Of a stretch of 64,000 nucleotides of DNA, positions 1 through 8,947 are shown piece by piece. A model generated the notes under the pieces. That model was not told the DNA's origin and did no database searches. It saw only the letters and a program-made list of their open reading frames with translations. How positions within the stretch are numbered: the first letter of the stretch is position 1; every line of letters begins with the position of its first letter. The translations under genes were made by a program, and so were the position numbers. This stretch comes from Xylanibacter ruminicola (lineage in GTDB: Bacteria > Bacteroidota > Bacteroidia > Bacteroidales > Bacteroidaceae). The DNA lies in contig NZ_FNRF01000001.1 in NCBI RefSeq assembly GCF_900107775.1, positions 744,001 to 808,000 on the forward strand, read 5' to 3'.

Positions 1-1187
1 CAGATAAAGCCGTAGGTGTTCTGCGACAGACCTTTTTTGCGTACAAAGTCGCTCTTCTTAACACCATCGTATGTCATGCCAAACTTCTTGAGTTTATAGT
101 TATAGCGGAATTCGTTGTAATAGCCATAACCGTGGGTGTAGTGCAGCGAACCTGAAATACTCCAGTTGTCGTTGATATCGTAAGCGGCTGAGAGGATGTT
201 GTGGTTCTGCCAGAAGTTATCTGTGGTTTTGTCCCAATAGCTACCGTCGTTCATCTGATAGCGGGCTGTGGGATAGTTGCCGTTGGCATCTTTATCGTAG
301 CTGGTCAGGTATTCATAGAGTGAGTTATACTTGCCAAGTCCTGCGTTCCACATGTCCTTATAAGTCTTGATACCAGAGTTGATACCATAGGTGCCATCCA
401 TCAGGCTCATATCGTTGTCGCCTGCTGTTACGCCGTTCCAAGCCTGACCGGTTTTTTCAAAGTTACCGATGTTCTTATAGCGAATCTGGAACTTGTTGCC
501 AATCCAGGTTAGTCCGCCATAGTAAGAACCGCTGCGTCCACTGGTTCCGTGAATAAATCCATCAGTATTGGTTTCGTGGTAAGCACCATCAAAAATCAGG
601 TGGTTCCACAGCAAACCTGTTGAGAACTTTCCACCTACATTGAAGGTGTTAAACGAGCCATATGATACCGAAACCTCTCCCCCAGCCTTCTGATTTGGAA
701 TGGCTGATGCGAGTGCTACAGTTCCGCCAAAGGCGCCATCGCCGTTGGTTGATGTGCCTACGCCGCGCTGAATCTGTACACTACCTAACAGCGAACCGTA
801 AGAGTTCATGTTTGCCCAGAAAACACACTGATCTTCAGGCGAATTCAGGGGTACGCCATCCAGTGTTACGTTGATACGCGAATCGCCTGCACCGCGAATG
901 CGCATATAAGTAGTACCTGTGCCCAGTCCGTTCTCGCTCCAAGCCAGTACACCCGGAGTCTGCGAAAAGAGGAAAGGTAATTCTTTTCCTGTGTTCGAGA
1001 AAGCGTTAAGCTCCTTTTTCTTGATGTTTGCTACTGCAAATGGTGCATTTTTCTGTGTCCTGACACCTTTTACAACAATTTCGTTCAGCGCTTCTACTTG
1101 TGTAGAATCGTAGAGGGCTGCTTTACGCTGTGCGTTTGCGCCTGCTGCACACACTAATGCAGCCATTCCTAAAACAAATCTTTTCAT
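1..1187 (-). CDS. TonB-dependent outer-membrane receptor, probable thiamine transporter (partial)
   Basis: Outer-membrane TonB-dependent receptor; the start is ATG at 1187 and the C-terminal part of the barrel lies beyond the window start. Seen: a signal peptide (MKRFVLGMAALVCAAGANAQ), a TonB-box-like stretch EIVVKGVR near residue 37, and a plug domain with RIRGAGDSRINVTLDGVP near residue 100, then barrel-type sequence rich in aromatic and Gly/Asn residues. There is no CarboxypepD_reg domain and no SusD partner upstream, so it is not a SusC. Its leader carries a TPP riboswitch, and TPP-regulated TonB receptors for thiamine are known in Bacteroidota. The substrate call rests on that leader, not on the protein itself. 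Confidence 0.85.
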   Translation of the reverse strand, partial: MKRFVLGMAALVCAAGANAQRKAALYDSTQVEALNEIVVKGVRTQKNAPFAVANIKKKELNAFSNTGKELPFLFSQTPGVLAWSENGLGTGTTYMRIRGAGDSRINVTLDGVPLNSPEDQCVFWANMNSYGSLLGSVQIQRGVGTSTNGDGAFGGTVALASAIPNQKAGGEVSVSYGSFNTFNVGGKFSTGLLWNHLIFDGAYHETNTDGFIHGTSGRSGSYYGGLTWIGNKFQIRYKNIGNFEKTGQAWNGVTAGDNDMSLMDGTYGINSGIKTYKDMWNAGLGKYNSLYEYLTSYDKDANGNYPTARYQMNDGSYWDKTTDNFWQNHNILSAAYDINDNWSISGSLHYTHGYGYYNEFRYNYKLKKFGMTYDGVKKSDFVRKKGLSQNTYGFI

Positions 1188-1217
1188 ACTACAATAGTAC
1201 CAATAATTAATAATGTT

Positions 1218-1314
1218 AAGGGGGTGTTTATTGTCTGCTATCCATCCCTACGCTGGCATAATCCAGATCAGGTTAGAGGGTATCATCTCAGCCTACACTC
1301 GTAGGCACCCCTTG
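1218..1314 (-). ncRNA. TPP (THI-box) riboswitch
   Basis: Read on the minus strand, the leader contains the THI-box conserved blocks in order: GGGGTGCC, CTGAGATGATACCC, ACCTGATCTGGATTATGCC and AGCGTAGGGA. P1 can form between AAGGGGTG (around 1307-1314) and CACCCCCTT (around 1218-1226). The 3' edge lies about 30 nt before the receptor start codon, so control of translation or of early elongation is plausible. Known family: binds thiamine pyrophosphate and switches the downstream gene off. Confidence 0.95.
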
Positions 1315-1325
1315 ATAATTGGTTG

Positions 1326-1333
1326 CAAAGGTA
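1326..1333 (-). promoter_or_regulatory. -7 promoter element for the TPP riboswitch/receptor mRNA
   Basis: TACCTTTG matches the Bacteroidota -7 consensus TAnnTTTG and sits just upstream of the riboswitch P1 strand, so transcription would begin at or just before the aptamer. Confidence 0.75.
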
Positions 1334-1411
1334 ATGATATTTTCTATAATAGCCATACTTTTATGGCATATTTTTATGTTTTACCAGTTGGAAAGGATGG
1401 TTTTCTCATAA

Positions 1412-1450
1412 AGAAACTGCCAGTTCCCGCCTGAGGAACTGACAGTTTCT
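1412..1450. other. Intergenic ACTG-type hairpin
   Basis: Arms 1412-1427 (AGAAACTGCCAGTTCC) and 1435-1450 (GGAACTGACAGTTTCT) pair over 16 positions with one mismatch and a 7-nt loop. It lies just past the 3' end of the phosphate-cotransporter-like gene. There is no T-tract on either side, so it may act as a 3'-end or processing hairpin rather than a classical terminator. It belongs to a set of similar hairpins in this window. Confidence 0.7.
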
Positions 1451-1482
1451 GCCTTTGAAACCAATCGTTATCGGATTGTTGT

Positions 1483-3219
1483 TTATCTAAGACCCATTCT
1501 TGCCTCAACTACGTTAACTACATAGTCGCCCAGCTTCTCACACTCGTTAATCAGGTCCATATAAATGGTACCAACGGCGTAAGTGTACTCGCGGTTGTTA
1601 ACATCGTTGATGTTCTGCGACTTGAGCTGGTCGCGGAAGTTATTGATTTCGTGCTCGATATTGAAAGTGCGGTTTACATCGAACGACTCCTTGCGGCCCA
1701 TCATCAGTCGGTTCATCTGTGAGAGCGACTGATCGGTGAGCTCCATCATCTGATGGATGTGGTCGTACTGCTTCTCGTTAAAGTGATCCTGTTTGCCGTT
1801 GTACTTTCTCGAAATGGTACGAGCCATGTTGAAACAAGCATCTCCAATACTCTCTAACTCGCTGATTTCGCGTAACATAGCACGAATCTTAGCCTTTGAG
1901 TCGTCTGACAGGTGAGCGTCGCTCACGGAGTTAAGATAGTTGGCAATCTCAATCTCCATATTATCGCTGATGCCTTCGTATTTCTCGATGCGGGTGTAAA
2001 GCTTGTTAAACTCAGAGTCGCGATTATCCTTCTTATTGCTTGAGCTTGACGAGAGTGTGAGCAGTTCGCGAACCATATTAAACATACGCTGCATACGATC
2101 CGAGAACGACTGGATTTCCTTCTGTGCCTCGAGCACCGAAAGCTCTGGGGTTTTCATGAAGCCGGCAGTAATAAAGTGCAAGCGGAAGTCCTCTTCCTCG
2201 TCAACCTTCTTAGGCTTGATAACCCAGCATACAAAGCGCTCAATCTGTGGGATAAACCAAATAAGAATAAAGGTGTTAGCCACATTAAAGCAGGTATGGA
2301 AGGCTGCCAGTACAAAGCTCAGTTTGGCGGCGTTAGCCAGGAATACGCTTGTTGTAACGGCATCTTTAGTCATGTTTACATCGTAGCCCACCATGCCGCA
2401 AACGGCATCGATGAACGGGCGGAACACAAACAGAATCCAAACCACACCAAACACGTTGAAGAACATGTGGGCGAGGGCGGCTCTACGGGCCTGAGTATTG
2501 GCCGATAGGGCAGCAAGGTTTGATGTAATGGTGGTTCCGATATTCTCACCCATAACTAATGCAATACCCTGATAGATAGGCAGAGCGCCACTAGAACAGA
2601 GAATCATGGTGATGGCCATAACTGCTGCCGACGACTGTACGCAGAAGGTAAGTACGCCGCCTAAGAACAGGAATATCAGCGTGGTGAAGAACGAATCTGG
2701 ATCGAACGACGCAAAGAAGTCGAGTAGGGCCTGGTTTTCGCCCAGGTGCATCTCTGTGCCCGTCATTCTCAGCGTACCCAGTCCCATCAGCAGGAACGAT
2801 AGTCCGAACAGAAAATCGCCGATATAGCGGTATCTCTTCTGATAAATCAGTATGATGCCTAGGAAGAATGCCGGATAAACAGCGCTGGTAATATCGAACG
2901 ACATACCGGCCGACATAATCCAGGCGGTAAGGGTGGTTCCGATGTTGGCACCCATGATAACCGAAATTGCTTGTGCCAAGGTTAACAAGCCCGCATTAAC
3001 AAACGAAACAGTCATCACAGTGGTGGCTGTTGATGACTGTACTGAAGCTGTAACAAGCATACCTGTAAGCATGCCGGTAAAGCGATTGGTTGTCATCGCA
3101 CCTAACACATGGCGTAATTGTGGACCCGCCATCTTCTGCAATGCCTCACTCATCGACTTCATACCGAACATCAACAGCGCAAGCGATCCCAGAAGTTTGA
3201 AAATAATCCAGATTGACAT
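1483..3219 (-). CDS. Na/Pi cotransporter family protein with PhoU-like C-terminal domain
   Basis: 578-aa inner-membrane protein of the NptA/PNaS (SLC34-like) family, predicted to couple phosphate uptake or export to sodium. Two inverted transport repeats are visible. Each carries a QSS motif (SVQSSTATTVMTV near residue 60; CVQSSAAVMAITM near 190) followed by a MGANIGTT or MGENIGTT signature. Hydrophobic segments fill about residues 1-340. The last 200 residues are soluble and helical, with heptad-like stretches typical of the PhoU-like domain fused to these transporters in Bacteroidota. It is a single gene with its own promoter and a hairpin after it. Substrate and transport direction are inferred from the family. 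Confidence 0.9.
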   Translation of the reverse strand: MSIWIIFKLLGSLALLMFGMKSMSEALQKMAGPQLRHVLGAMTTNRFTGMLTGMLVTASVQSSTATTVMTVSFVNAGLLTLAQAISVIMGANIGTTLTAWIMSAGMSFDITSAVYPAFFLGIILIYQKRYRYIGDFLFGLSFLLMGLGTLRMTGTEMHLGENQALLDFFASFDPDSFFTTLIFLFLGGVLTFCVQSSAAVMAITMILCSSGALPIYQGIALVMGENIGTTITSNLAALSANTQARRAALAHMFFNVFGVVWILFVFRPFIDAVCGMVGYDVNMTKDAVTTSVFLANAAKLSFVLAAFHTCFNVANTFILIWFIPQIERFVCWVIKPKKVDEEEDFRLHFITAGFMKTPELSVLEAQKEIQSFSDRMQRMFNMVRELLTLSSSSSNKKDNRDSEFNKLYTRIEKYEGISDNMEIEIANYLNSVSDAHLSDDSKAKIRAMLREISELESIGDACFNMARTISRKYNGKQDHFNEKQYDHIHQMMELTDQSLSQMNRLMMGRKESFDVNRTFNIEHEINNFRDQLKSQNINDVNNREYTYAVGTIYMDLINECEKLGDYVVNVVEARMGLR

Positions 3220-3251
3220 AAAAATCGTATCTATATTTAGTAATTCGGGGA

Positions 3252-3259
3252 CAAAGATA
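3252..3259 (-). promoter_or_regulatory. -7 promoter element, phosphate-cotransporter-like gene
   Basis: TATCTTTG on the minus strand, 32 nt upstream of the start codon; divergent from the nucleoside kinase promoter 43 bp away. Confidence 0.75.
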
Positions 3260-3301
3260 AAAAAAAACTTTGAAATGTAAGTTAAGATTTAAGAAAAATG
3301 T

Positions 3302-3309
3302 TATCTTTG
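3302..3309 (+). promoter_or_regulatory. -7 promoter element, nucleoside kinase gene
   Basis: TATCTTTG, 34 nt upstream of the ATG at 3344. Confidence 0.75.
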
Positions 3310-3343
3310 CAGACAAAATAATTAAAAACTCAATTTAAGGCTT

Positions 3344-5005
3344 ATGGAGAAGTTAGTAAAAATACATATTGTAAATAACGATAAAGAGGTAGAGGTGCCA
3401 GTAGGTTCTACTATCGAAGATGTATATGCTTTGTCGGGTGTTGAGATCGAGCACGGTCCCATCTCGGCACATGTAAATAATAAGGTAGAGGGTATGCACT
3501 ACCGCTTGTACAAGCAGAAACAGGTAGAGTTTCTGGATATCTGCTCGTCGAGTGGTTCGCGTGCTTATACTCGCAGTTTGTTCTTTGTGCTTTGCAAGGC
3601 TGTGCACGATTTGTTTACGCCCTGTAAGGTGTCTATTGATATCCCTGTATCAAATGGCTATTTTGTAAACCTGTCAATCGGTCGTCCAATCTCGCTGGAT
3701 GATGTGGGTGCCATCCGTCGTCGTATGCAGGAAATCATCGATGCCGCTTTGCCCATTCATCGTTACGAAACCACTACCGAAGAGGCTATCAGGATGTTCG
3801 ACATTCTGCATAACCGTTCGAAGGTAAAGCTTTTGAAATCAACAGGTCGACTGTATACAACTTATTATGAGATAGATGGTTACATAGATTACTACTATGG
3901 TGCTTTGCTCACGAACACCAAGCAGCTTTACTTGTTTGGACTTGAGAAATATTTTGATGGTTTGCTGTTGCGTTTGCCATCGCGCGAGCATCCTAACGAG
4001 TTGGGTGAGATGTTGCATCAGGATAAGATGTTCGGCATCTTTAAGGAGCACCATCAGTGGCAGGATATCTTAGGTTTGCGCACCATCGGCGACCTGAACG
4101 AGACTATCATGAATGGCCATTCGTCGGAGCTCATACAGATTAGCGAGGCGCTGCAGGAAAAGAAGATTGCTAATATTGCCGACGAGATTGCCCAGCGTAA
4201 GGGCGTAAAACTTGTGCTGATAGCTGGTCCTTCGTCGTCTGGTAAAACCACAACCTGTAAGCGTCTTAGCGTGCAGTTGGCCGTAAATGGTATCCATCCC
4301 GTTGGTATATCGCTGGATGATTATTTCCTCGACCGCGAGCAAACGCCAAAAGATGATAAGGGCGATTACGATTTTGAGCACTTGCATGCCTTGAATCTGC
4401 CGTTGCTTAACGAGCAGCTTTCGGCATTGTTCAGAGGCGAGGAGGTAGAGTTGCCTCGCTATAACTTCCAGAAGGGAAAGAGCGAGTGGAGTGGTAAGAA
4501 ACTGCAGTTGAAAGGTAACGAAGTGCTGGTGGTAGAAGGTATCCATGCCTTGAATCCAGAGTTGACTTCGGAGATTCCCAACGATCAGATTTTCCGTGTC
4601 TATGCTTCGGCCCTTACTACCATTCTGCTCGATAATCACAACTATATCCCAACTACCGATAACCGCCTGCTGCGCCGTATTATCCGCGACTACAAGTATC
4701 GTGGTGTGAGTGCTCAGGAGAGCATTCGCAGATGGCCAAGTGTTAGGGCGGGGGAGAACAAGTGGATTTTCCCGTTCCAGGAGAATGCCGATGCGATGTT
4801 TAACACCGCTATGCTGTTCGAGTTGGCTGTTATTAAGAGTCAGGCTGAGCCGCTGTTAGAGCAGGTTCCAGAAAATTCGAAGGAACATGCAGAGGCTTAT
4901 CGCCTGCTGAAGTTCCTTCGCTATATCCGTCCCATACCTGAGACTCAGATTCCACCAACGTCGCTGCTTCGCGAGTTCCTTGGCGGATCATCGTTTAATT
5001 ACTAA
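3344..5005 (+). CDS. TGS-domain nucleoside (uridine-like) kinase
   Basis: 553-aa cytoplasmic protein with a TGS-like N-terminus (residues 1-65), a threonyl-tRNA-synthetase second-additional-domain-like middle region, and a C-terminal phosphoribulokinase/uridine kinase domain. The kinase carries the P-loop GPSSSGKTTT near residue 296 and the downstream signatures ISLDDYFLDR and VVEGIHALNP. The fusion is the usual 'nucleoside kinase' of Bacteroidota and Firmicutes. Phosphorylation of uridine or cytidine is inferred from the kinase domain; the role of the synthetase-like half is unknown. The gene converges on polA: its TAA at 5003-5005 abuts the polA stop at 5006-5008 with no spacer, so no terminator separates them. 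Confidence 0.88.
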   Translation: MEKLVKIHIVNNDKEVEVPVGSTIEDVYALSGVEIEHGPISAHVNNKVEGMHYRLYKQKQVEFLDICSSSGSRAYTRSLFFVLCKAVHDLFTPCKVSIDIPVSNGYFVNLSIGRPISLDDVGAIRRRMQEIIDAALPIHRYETTTEEAIRMFDILHNRSKVKLLKSTGRLYTTYYEIDGYIDYYYGALLTNTKQLYLFGLEKYFDGLLLRLPSREHPNELGEMLHQDKMFGIFKEHHQWQDILGLRTIGDLNETIMNGHSSELIQISEALQEKKIANIADEIAQRKGVKLVLIAGPSSSGKTTTCKRLSVQLAVNGIHPVGISLDDYFLDREQTPKDDKGDYDFEHLHALNLPLLNEQLSALFRGEEVELPRYNFQKGKSEWSGKKLQLKGNEVLVVEGIHALNPELTSEIPNDQIFRVYASALTTILLDNHNYIPTTDNRLLRRIIRDYKYRGVSAQESIRRWPSVRAGENKWIFPFQENADAMFNTAMLFELAVIKSQAEPLLEQVPENSKEHAEAYRLLKFLRYIRPIPETQIPPTSLLREFLGGSSFNY

Positions 5006-7771
5006 TTAGTGCGCCTCGAGCCAGTTCTTGCCAAAGCCGGAATCGGCTATCAGGGGTACGCTTAAATTCAGGGCATTCTGCATCTCTTGGAGCACGATGC
5101 CCTCTACTTTTTCCTTCTCGTCGGAATATACCGAGAAGTTCAATTCGTCGTGTACCTGCAGAATCATTTTAGAGCGTATTCCTTCGGCTTTAAAGCGGTT
5201 GTAGATGCGAATCATGGCCACCTTGATGATATCGGCAGCTGTGCCCTGAATAGGGGCGTTGATGGCGTTTCGCTCAGCAAAGCCGCGAACGGTAGCATTG
5301 TGGCTGTTGATATCTGGAAGATAGCGGCGACGACCGAATAGGGTAGTAACGTAACCCTTCTCGCGAGCCACTTCTTTAGATTTTTCCATATAATCGTGTA
5401 CCTGTGGGAAGGTGTCGAAGTAGCCGTCTATCAGCATCTTAGCTTCGTCGCGAGGGATATCCAGACGCTCAGCAAGTCCAAATACGGTTATACCGTAGAT
5501 GATACCGAAGTTGGCGCGTTTCGATTTGGTTCGTTCGTCGCGTGTAACCTCTTCGATGGGCTTTTTGTATATATTGGCAGCTGTGGCGGCATGCAAATCC
5601 TTACCCTCGCTAAACACTTTTATCATCTCTGCGTCCTGCGAGAGATGAGCCATAACGCGCAGCTCAATCTGACTATAGTCGGCTGAAAAGAACAGACAAC
5701 CTGGTTCTGGAATGAATGCCTTTCGGATTTCCTTGCCATCCTCACCACGAATGGGGATATTCTGTAGGTTGGGATCGGACGATGACAAGCGACCGGTAGC
5801 GGTAATCGTTTGATTAAACGAGGTGTGGATATGACCGGTTTTGGGGTTAATAAGCTTAGGTAGGGCATCGATGTAGGTGCCTATCAGCTTCTTTAACCCT
5901 CTGTGTTCCAATATGTCTGCAACTATCTCATGCTTATTTCGCAGCTGCTGCAATACTTCTTCCGAAGTAACATACTGTCCTGTCTTAGTTTTCTTGGCTT
6001 TCTCTACAATCTTAAGTTTGTCGAAGAGTATCTCACCAACTTGCTTTGGCGATGCGATGTTAAACTGTTCGCCTGCCAGCTCGTAGATACGAGCTTCGAT
6101 TTCGTTCATGCGGTTGGTGAATTGTTTTGACGTTTCGGCCAGAGATGCTGTGTCCAAACAAACACCATTCAACTCCATTTCTGCCAGTACAGGCATTAGT
6201 GGCATCTCTATATTATAGAATAGGTCTTCGCACTCGGCCTTCTTCAACTCTGCTTCCAGTTTGTTCTTCAGTCGGAGTGTGATATCAGCATCCTCGGCGG
6301 CATATTCGTAAACCTGTGAGGGTGGGAGAGAGCGCATCGATTTCTGGTTCTTGCCTTTTGGGCCGATGAGTTCTTCGATGTGGATGGTTTGATAGTTCAG
6401 ATAGATCTCAGCCATGTAGTCCATGTTATGATGCAGTTCGGGTTGGATGAGATAGTGGGCTATCATCGTGTCCCACATTTTTCCTTTCAGTTCGATGCCG
6501 TAATTTCTGAGCACCTCAAGGTCGTACTTCAAATTTTGACCAATTTTTAAAATTTCGGGGTTCTCGTATGCGGGTTTGAAGATATTAACAATTTGCAACG
6601 CTTCTTCACGATTGGCTGGAACGGGTACGTAAAACGCCTCGAATTCCTTTACGGCGAAGCTCAAACCTACCAATTCTGCGTCGATAGCGCTGGTTGAAGT
6701 GGTCTCCGTGTCTAGACTGAGAATTTTGTTTGTCAAGAAATAATCACAAAGTTTCTTCAAATCCTCCTGATTTTCAACGAGTTTGTAGTTATGAGGCGTA
6801 GTTTTTAGCGTCTCAAAACTCGTGTTTTCGTTCACAGCTTGCCCGTCGGTCGCAAATTCTGCAAAGAGATCGAGTTGCTGATTTACGACTTTTTGCGGTT
6901 TTTGACTTTTTTTAAGAACTCTGTCTGCAAAGCTCTTCATCTCCAGTTCTGTGAGCAATTTGCCCAATTCGTCCTCGTTTGGTTCCACGAGTTTCAAATT
7001 TTCCATATCGAGCTCGATGGGTACATCGGTTTTGATGGTTGCCAGGAAGTAGCTCATCTTGATGTCTTCAACATGTTGCTCCACTTTTTCGCGAAGTTTA
7101 CCTTTTATTTCTGAAGAACGAGCCAGCAACTGTTCGATGCTTCCGAACTCGTCGATGAGTTTAGCGGCAGTTTTCTCGCCAACACCAGGACAGCCCGGGA
7201 AGTTATCGGCCGAGTCGCCCATCAGCGCCAGCAAATCAATCACCGCCATAGGCGAGGGGATGTTATATTTCTCGCAAACCTCCTTTGGTCCCATTGTTTC
7301 ATAACCGCCTCCATGACGCGGACGGTAAATGAATACATTGTCGCGTACCAGCTGTCCGTAGTCCTTATCGGGTGTCAGCATATAGGTTTCAACACTGATG
7401 GAACCGGCTTTTTCGGCCAAAGTACCTATAACATCATCGGCTTCGAAGCCATCTACTTGCAGGATGGGTATGCGGTATGCTTTAAGCAGATCTTTAATGA
7501 TAGGAACTGCCTTTCGGATATCTTCGGGTGTTTCTTCGCGCTGGGCTTTGTAGGCAGGGAAAGCCTCGCTGCGGAACGTAGGACCATGGGGGTCGAATGC
7601 TACGCCGATATGGGTAGGTTTCTCTTTGGTGAGCACCTCGTTCAGCGTGTTCAGGAATCCCATAATGGCACTCGTGTTCAAGCCCTTCGAGTTGATTCGC
7701 GGGTTTTTGATAAACGCATAATAGCTGCGATAAATGAGCGCGTAAGCGTCTAAAAGGAACAATTTCTGCAT
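5006..7771 (-). CDS. polA: DNA polymerase I
   Basis: 921 aa, full length for the family. The 5'-3' exonuclease domain fills about residues 1-290 (start MQKLFLLDAYALIYRSYYAF, with the EADDVIGTLA and LMGDSADNFPGCPGVGEKTA motifs). The 3'-5' exonuclease domain spans about 340-520 with an intact DxE motif (LSLDTETTS) and YAAEDADITLRL, so proofreading looks functional. The polymerase domain follows with SADYSQIELRVMAH (motif A), KRANFGIIYGI (motif B) and LQVHDELNF (motif C). It fills repair gaps and removes RNA primers. A single gene with its own promoter, converging on the nucleoside kinase. Confidence 0.98.
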   Translation of the reverse strand: MQKLFLLDAYALIYRSYYAFIKNPRINSKGLNTSAIMGFLNTLNEVLTKEKPTHIGVAFDPHGPTFRSEAFPAYKAQREETPEDIRKAVPIIKDLLKAYRIPILQVDGFEADDVIGTLAEKAGSISVETYMLTPDKDYGQLVRDNVFIYRPRHGGGYETMGPKEVCEKYNIPSPMAVIDLLALMGDSADNFPGCPGVGEKTAAKLIDEFGSIEQLLARSSEIKGKLREKVEQHVEDIKMSYFLATIKTDVPIELDMENLKLVEPNEDELGKLLTELEMKSFADRVLKKSQKPQKVVNQQLDLFAEFATDGQAVNENTSFETLKTTPHNYKLVENQEDLKKLCDYFLTNKILSLDTETTSTSAIDAELVGLSFAVKEFEAFYVPVPANREEALQIVNIFKPAYENPEILKIGQNLKYDLEVLRNYGIELKGKMWDTMIAHYLIQPELHHNMDYMAEIYLNYQTIHIEELIGPKGKNQKSMRSLPPSQVYEYAAEDADITLRLKNKLEAELKKAECEDLFYNIEMPLMPVLAEMELNGVCLDTASLAETSKQFTNRMNEIEARIYELAGEQFNIASPKQVGEILFDKLKIVEKAKKTKTGQYVTSEEVLQQLRNKHEIVADILEHRGLKKLIGTYIDALPKLINPKTGHIHTSFNQTITATGRLSSSDPNLQNIPIRGEDGKEIRKAFIPEPGCLFFSADYSQIELRVMAHLSQDAEMIKVFSEGKDLHAATAANIYKKPIEEVTRDERTKSKRANFGIIYGITVFGLAERLDIPRDEAKMLIDGYFDTFPQVHDYMEKSKEVAREKGYVTTLFGRRRYLPDINSHNATVRGFAERNAINAPIQGTAADIIKVAMIRIYNRFKAEGIRSKMILQVHDELNFSVYSDEKEKVEGIVLQEMQNALNLSVPLIADSGFGKNWLEAH

Positions 7772-7791
7772 AACTTTCTTAATTTTCGCCT

Positions 7792-7799
7792 CAAAATTA
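7792..7799 (-). promoter_or_regulatory. -7 promoter element, polA
   Basis: TAATTTTG on the minus strand, 20 nt upstream of the polA ATG. Confidence 0.65.
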
Positions 7800-7831
7800 C
7801 CAAATTATTTTTTAATAACGGAATTATTTGT

Positions 7832-7839
7832 TATTTTTG
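7832..7839 (+). promoter_or_regulatory. -7 promoter element, polyprenyl synthase gene
   Basis: TATTTTTG, 16 nt upstream of the ATG at 7856; divergent from the polA promoter. Confidence 0.6.
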
Positions 7840-7855
7840 TGCCAAAATTCTGATA

Positions 7856-8833
7856 ATGATGGATTATTTATCGACTATTAGAAAGCCAATCGATGGTGAT
7901 ATGAACAACTTTGTTGAGTTGTTTAAACAGAGTTTGACTCATGGTGAGGGTATGCTTGAGCAGATACTGAAGCATATTCGCGAAAGGGGAGGAAAGCGCA
8001 TGCGTCCTATGCTGGTTTTCCTTACGGCCAGAAACCTTGGTGAGGTATCGGATGTTACACAGAACGCTGCGCTCGGTTTGGAGTTGCTGCATACAGCCAG
8101 TTTGGTTCACGACGATGTGGTGGATGAGAGTTCTGAGCGTCGCGGACAGCCTTCGGTAAATGCTGCTTATAATAATAAGGTGGCTGTGCTTGTAGGCGAT
8201 TATATCCTTTCTACCGCTCTGTTGCGTGTGGCGCTTTCTGATAATCATAGAATCGTACAACATCTGGCCGAGCTCGGACGTAAGCTGGCTGCTGGCGAGG
8301 TGCTTCAGTTGTCGAATGTTTCGAATCAGGAAATCTCGGAAGATATTTATTATCAGGTAATTGACCAGAAAACTGCCGTCTTGTTCGAGTCGTGTTGTAT
8401 CCTTGGCGCCATCTCTGTAGGCGCATCTGAAGAGATGATAAAGAAGGCTGCAAAATTCGGACATAATGTGGGTATGATATTCCAGATTCGCGACGATATT
8501 TTTGATTATTATGATTCTGCAGAAATTGGTAAGCCTACGGGTAACGACATGCTCGAAGGTAAGCTTACTTTGCCTATCATCTATTCGCTTACTCATTATT
8601 CTTCTTCTGCTATGTTGACGCTGGCCAAGAAGGTAAAGTCAGGTACTATTAATAAGGACGAGATTGCTGTTCTTATCGAGTTTGCCAAGCAGTATGGCGG
8701 TATAAAATATGCCGAAAGAAAGATGGAAGAGTTTGCCCGCGAGGCTCGTAGTTTCATCGATGAATGCGTGAAACCTGAGCTTCAGGATTCGTTTAAGGCT
8801 TATCTCGACTACGTTATTCAGCGAAATAAATAG
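7856..8833 (+). CDS. Polyprenyl (octaprenyl-type) diphosphate synthase
   Basis: 325-aa trans-isoprenyl diphosphate synthase. It elongates farnesyl or geranylgeranyl diphosphate with isopentenyl diphosphate to make the quinone side chain (menaquinone in this phylum). Seen: the first aspartate-rich motif region (LVHDDVVDESSERRG near residue 85), GGKRMRP near residue 45, and the second aspartate-rich motif (FQIRDDIFDYY near residue 210). The length suits the IspB/HepT-like group, but chain length cannot be read from sequence alone. Two adjacent ATG codons (7856, 7859) could each serve as start. It is monocistronic and followed by a strong hairpin structure. Confidence 0.9.
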   Translation: MMDYLSTIRKPIDGDMNNFVELFKQSLTHGEGMLEQILKHIRERGGKRMRPMLVFLTARNLGEVSDVTQNAALGLELLHTASLVHDDVVDESSERRGQPSVNAAYNNKVAVLVGDYILSTALLRVALSDNHRIVQHLAELGRKLAAGEVLQLSNVSNQEISEDIYYQVIDQKTAVLFESCCILGAISVGASEEMIKKAAKFGHNVGMIFQIRDDIFDYYDSAEIGKPTGNDMLEGKLTLPIIYSLTHYSSSAMLTLAKKVKSGTINKDEIAVLIEFAKQYGGIKYAERKMEEFAREARSFIDECVKPELQDSFKAYLDYVIQRNK

Positions 8834-8844
8834 GGTGGTATGCC

Positions 8845-8936
8845 CTCAGTTCTTATACGAAAGTACTCCAGTCCTTTAATACTAGGACTGGAGTACTTTG
8901 GTTAAAGGACTGCAGTCCTCCGTAAGAAGGACTGAG
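8845..8936. terminator. Nested hairpin structure between convergent genes, probable bidirectional 3'-end signal
   Basis: A perfect 16-bp stem (8860-8875 with 8884-8899, 8-nt loop) is followed by the palindrome GGACTGCAGTCC (8907-8918). Both sit inside an outer stem of CTCAGTTCTT (8845-8854) and AAGGACTGAG (8927-8936). All arms reuse the words GGACTG/CAGTCC. Position between convergent genes fits termination or mRNA-end protection in both directions; there is no clear T-tract. Confidence 0.6.
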
Positions 8937-8947
8937 TCTATAACTAA

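Noticed and set aside
1213..1434. Small plus-strand open frame across the TPP riboswitch
   Set aside because: It is antisense to a well-defined riboswitch and shows no protein family features.
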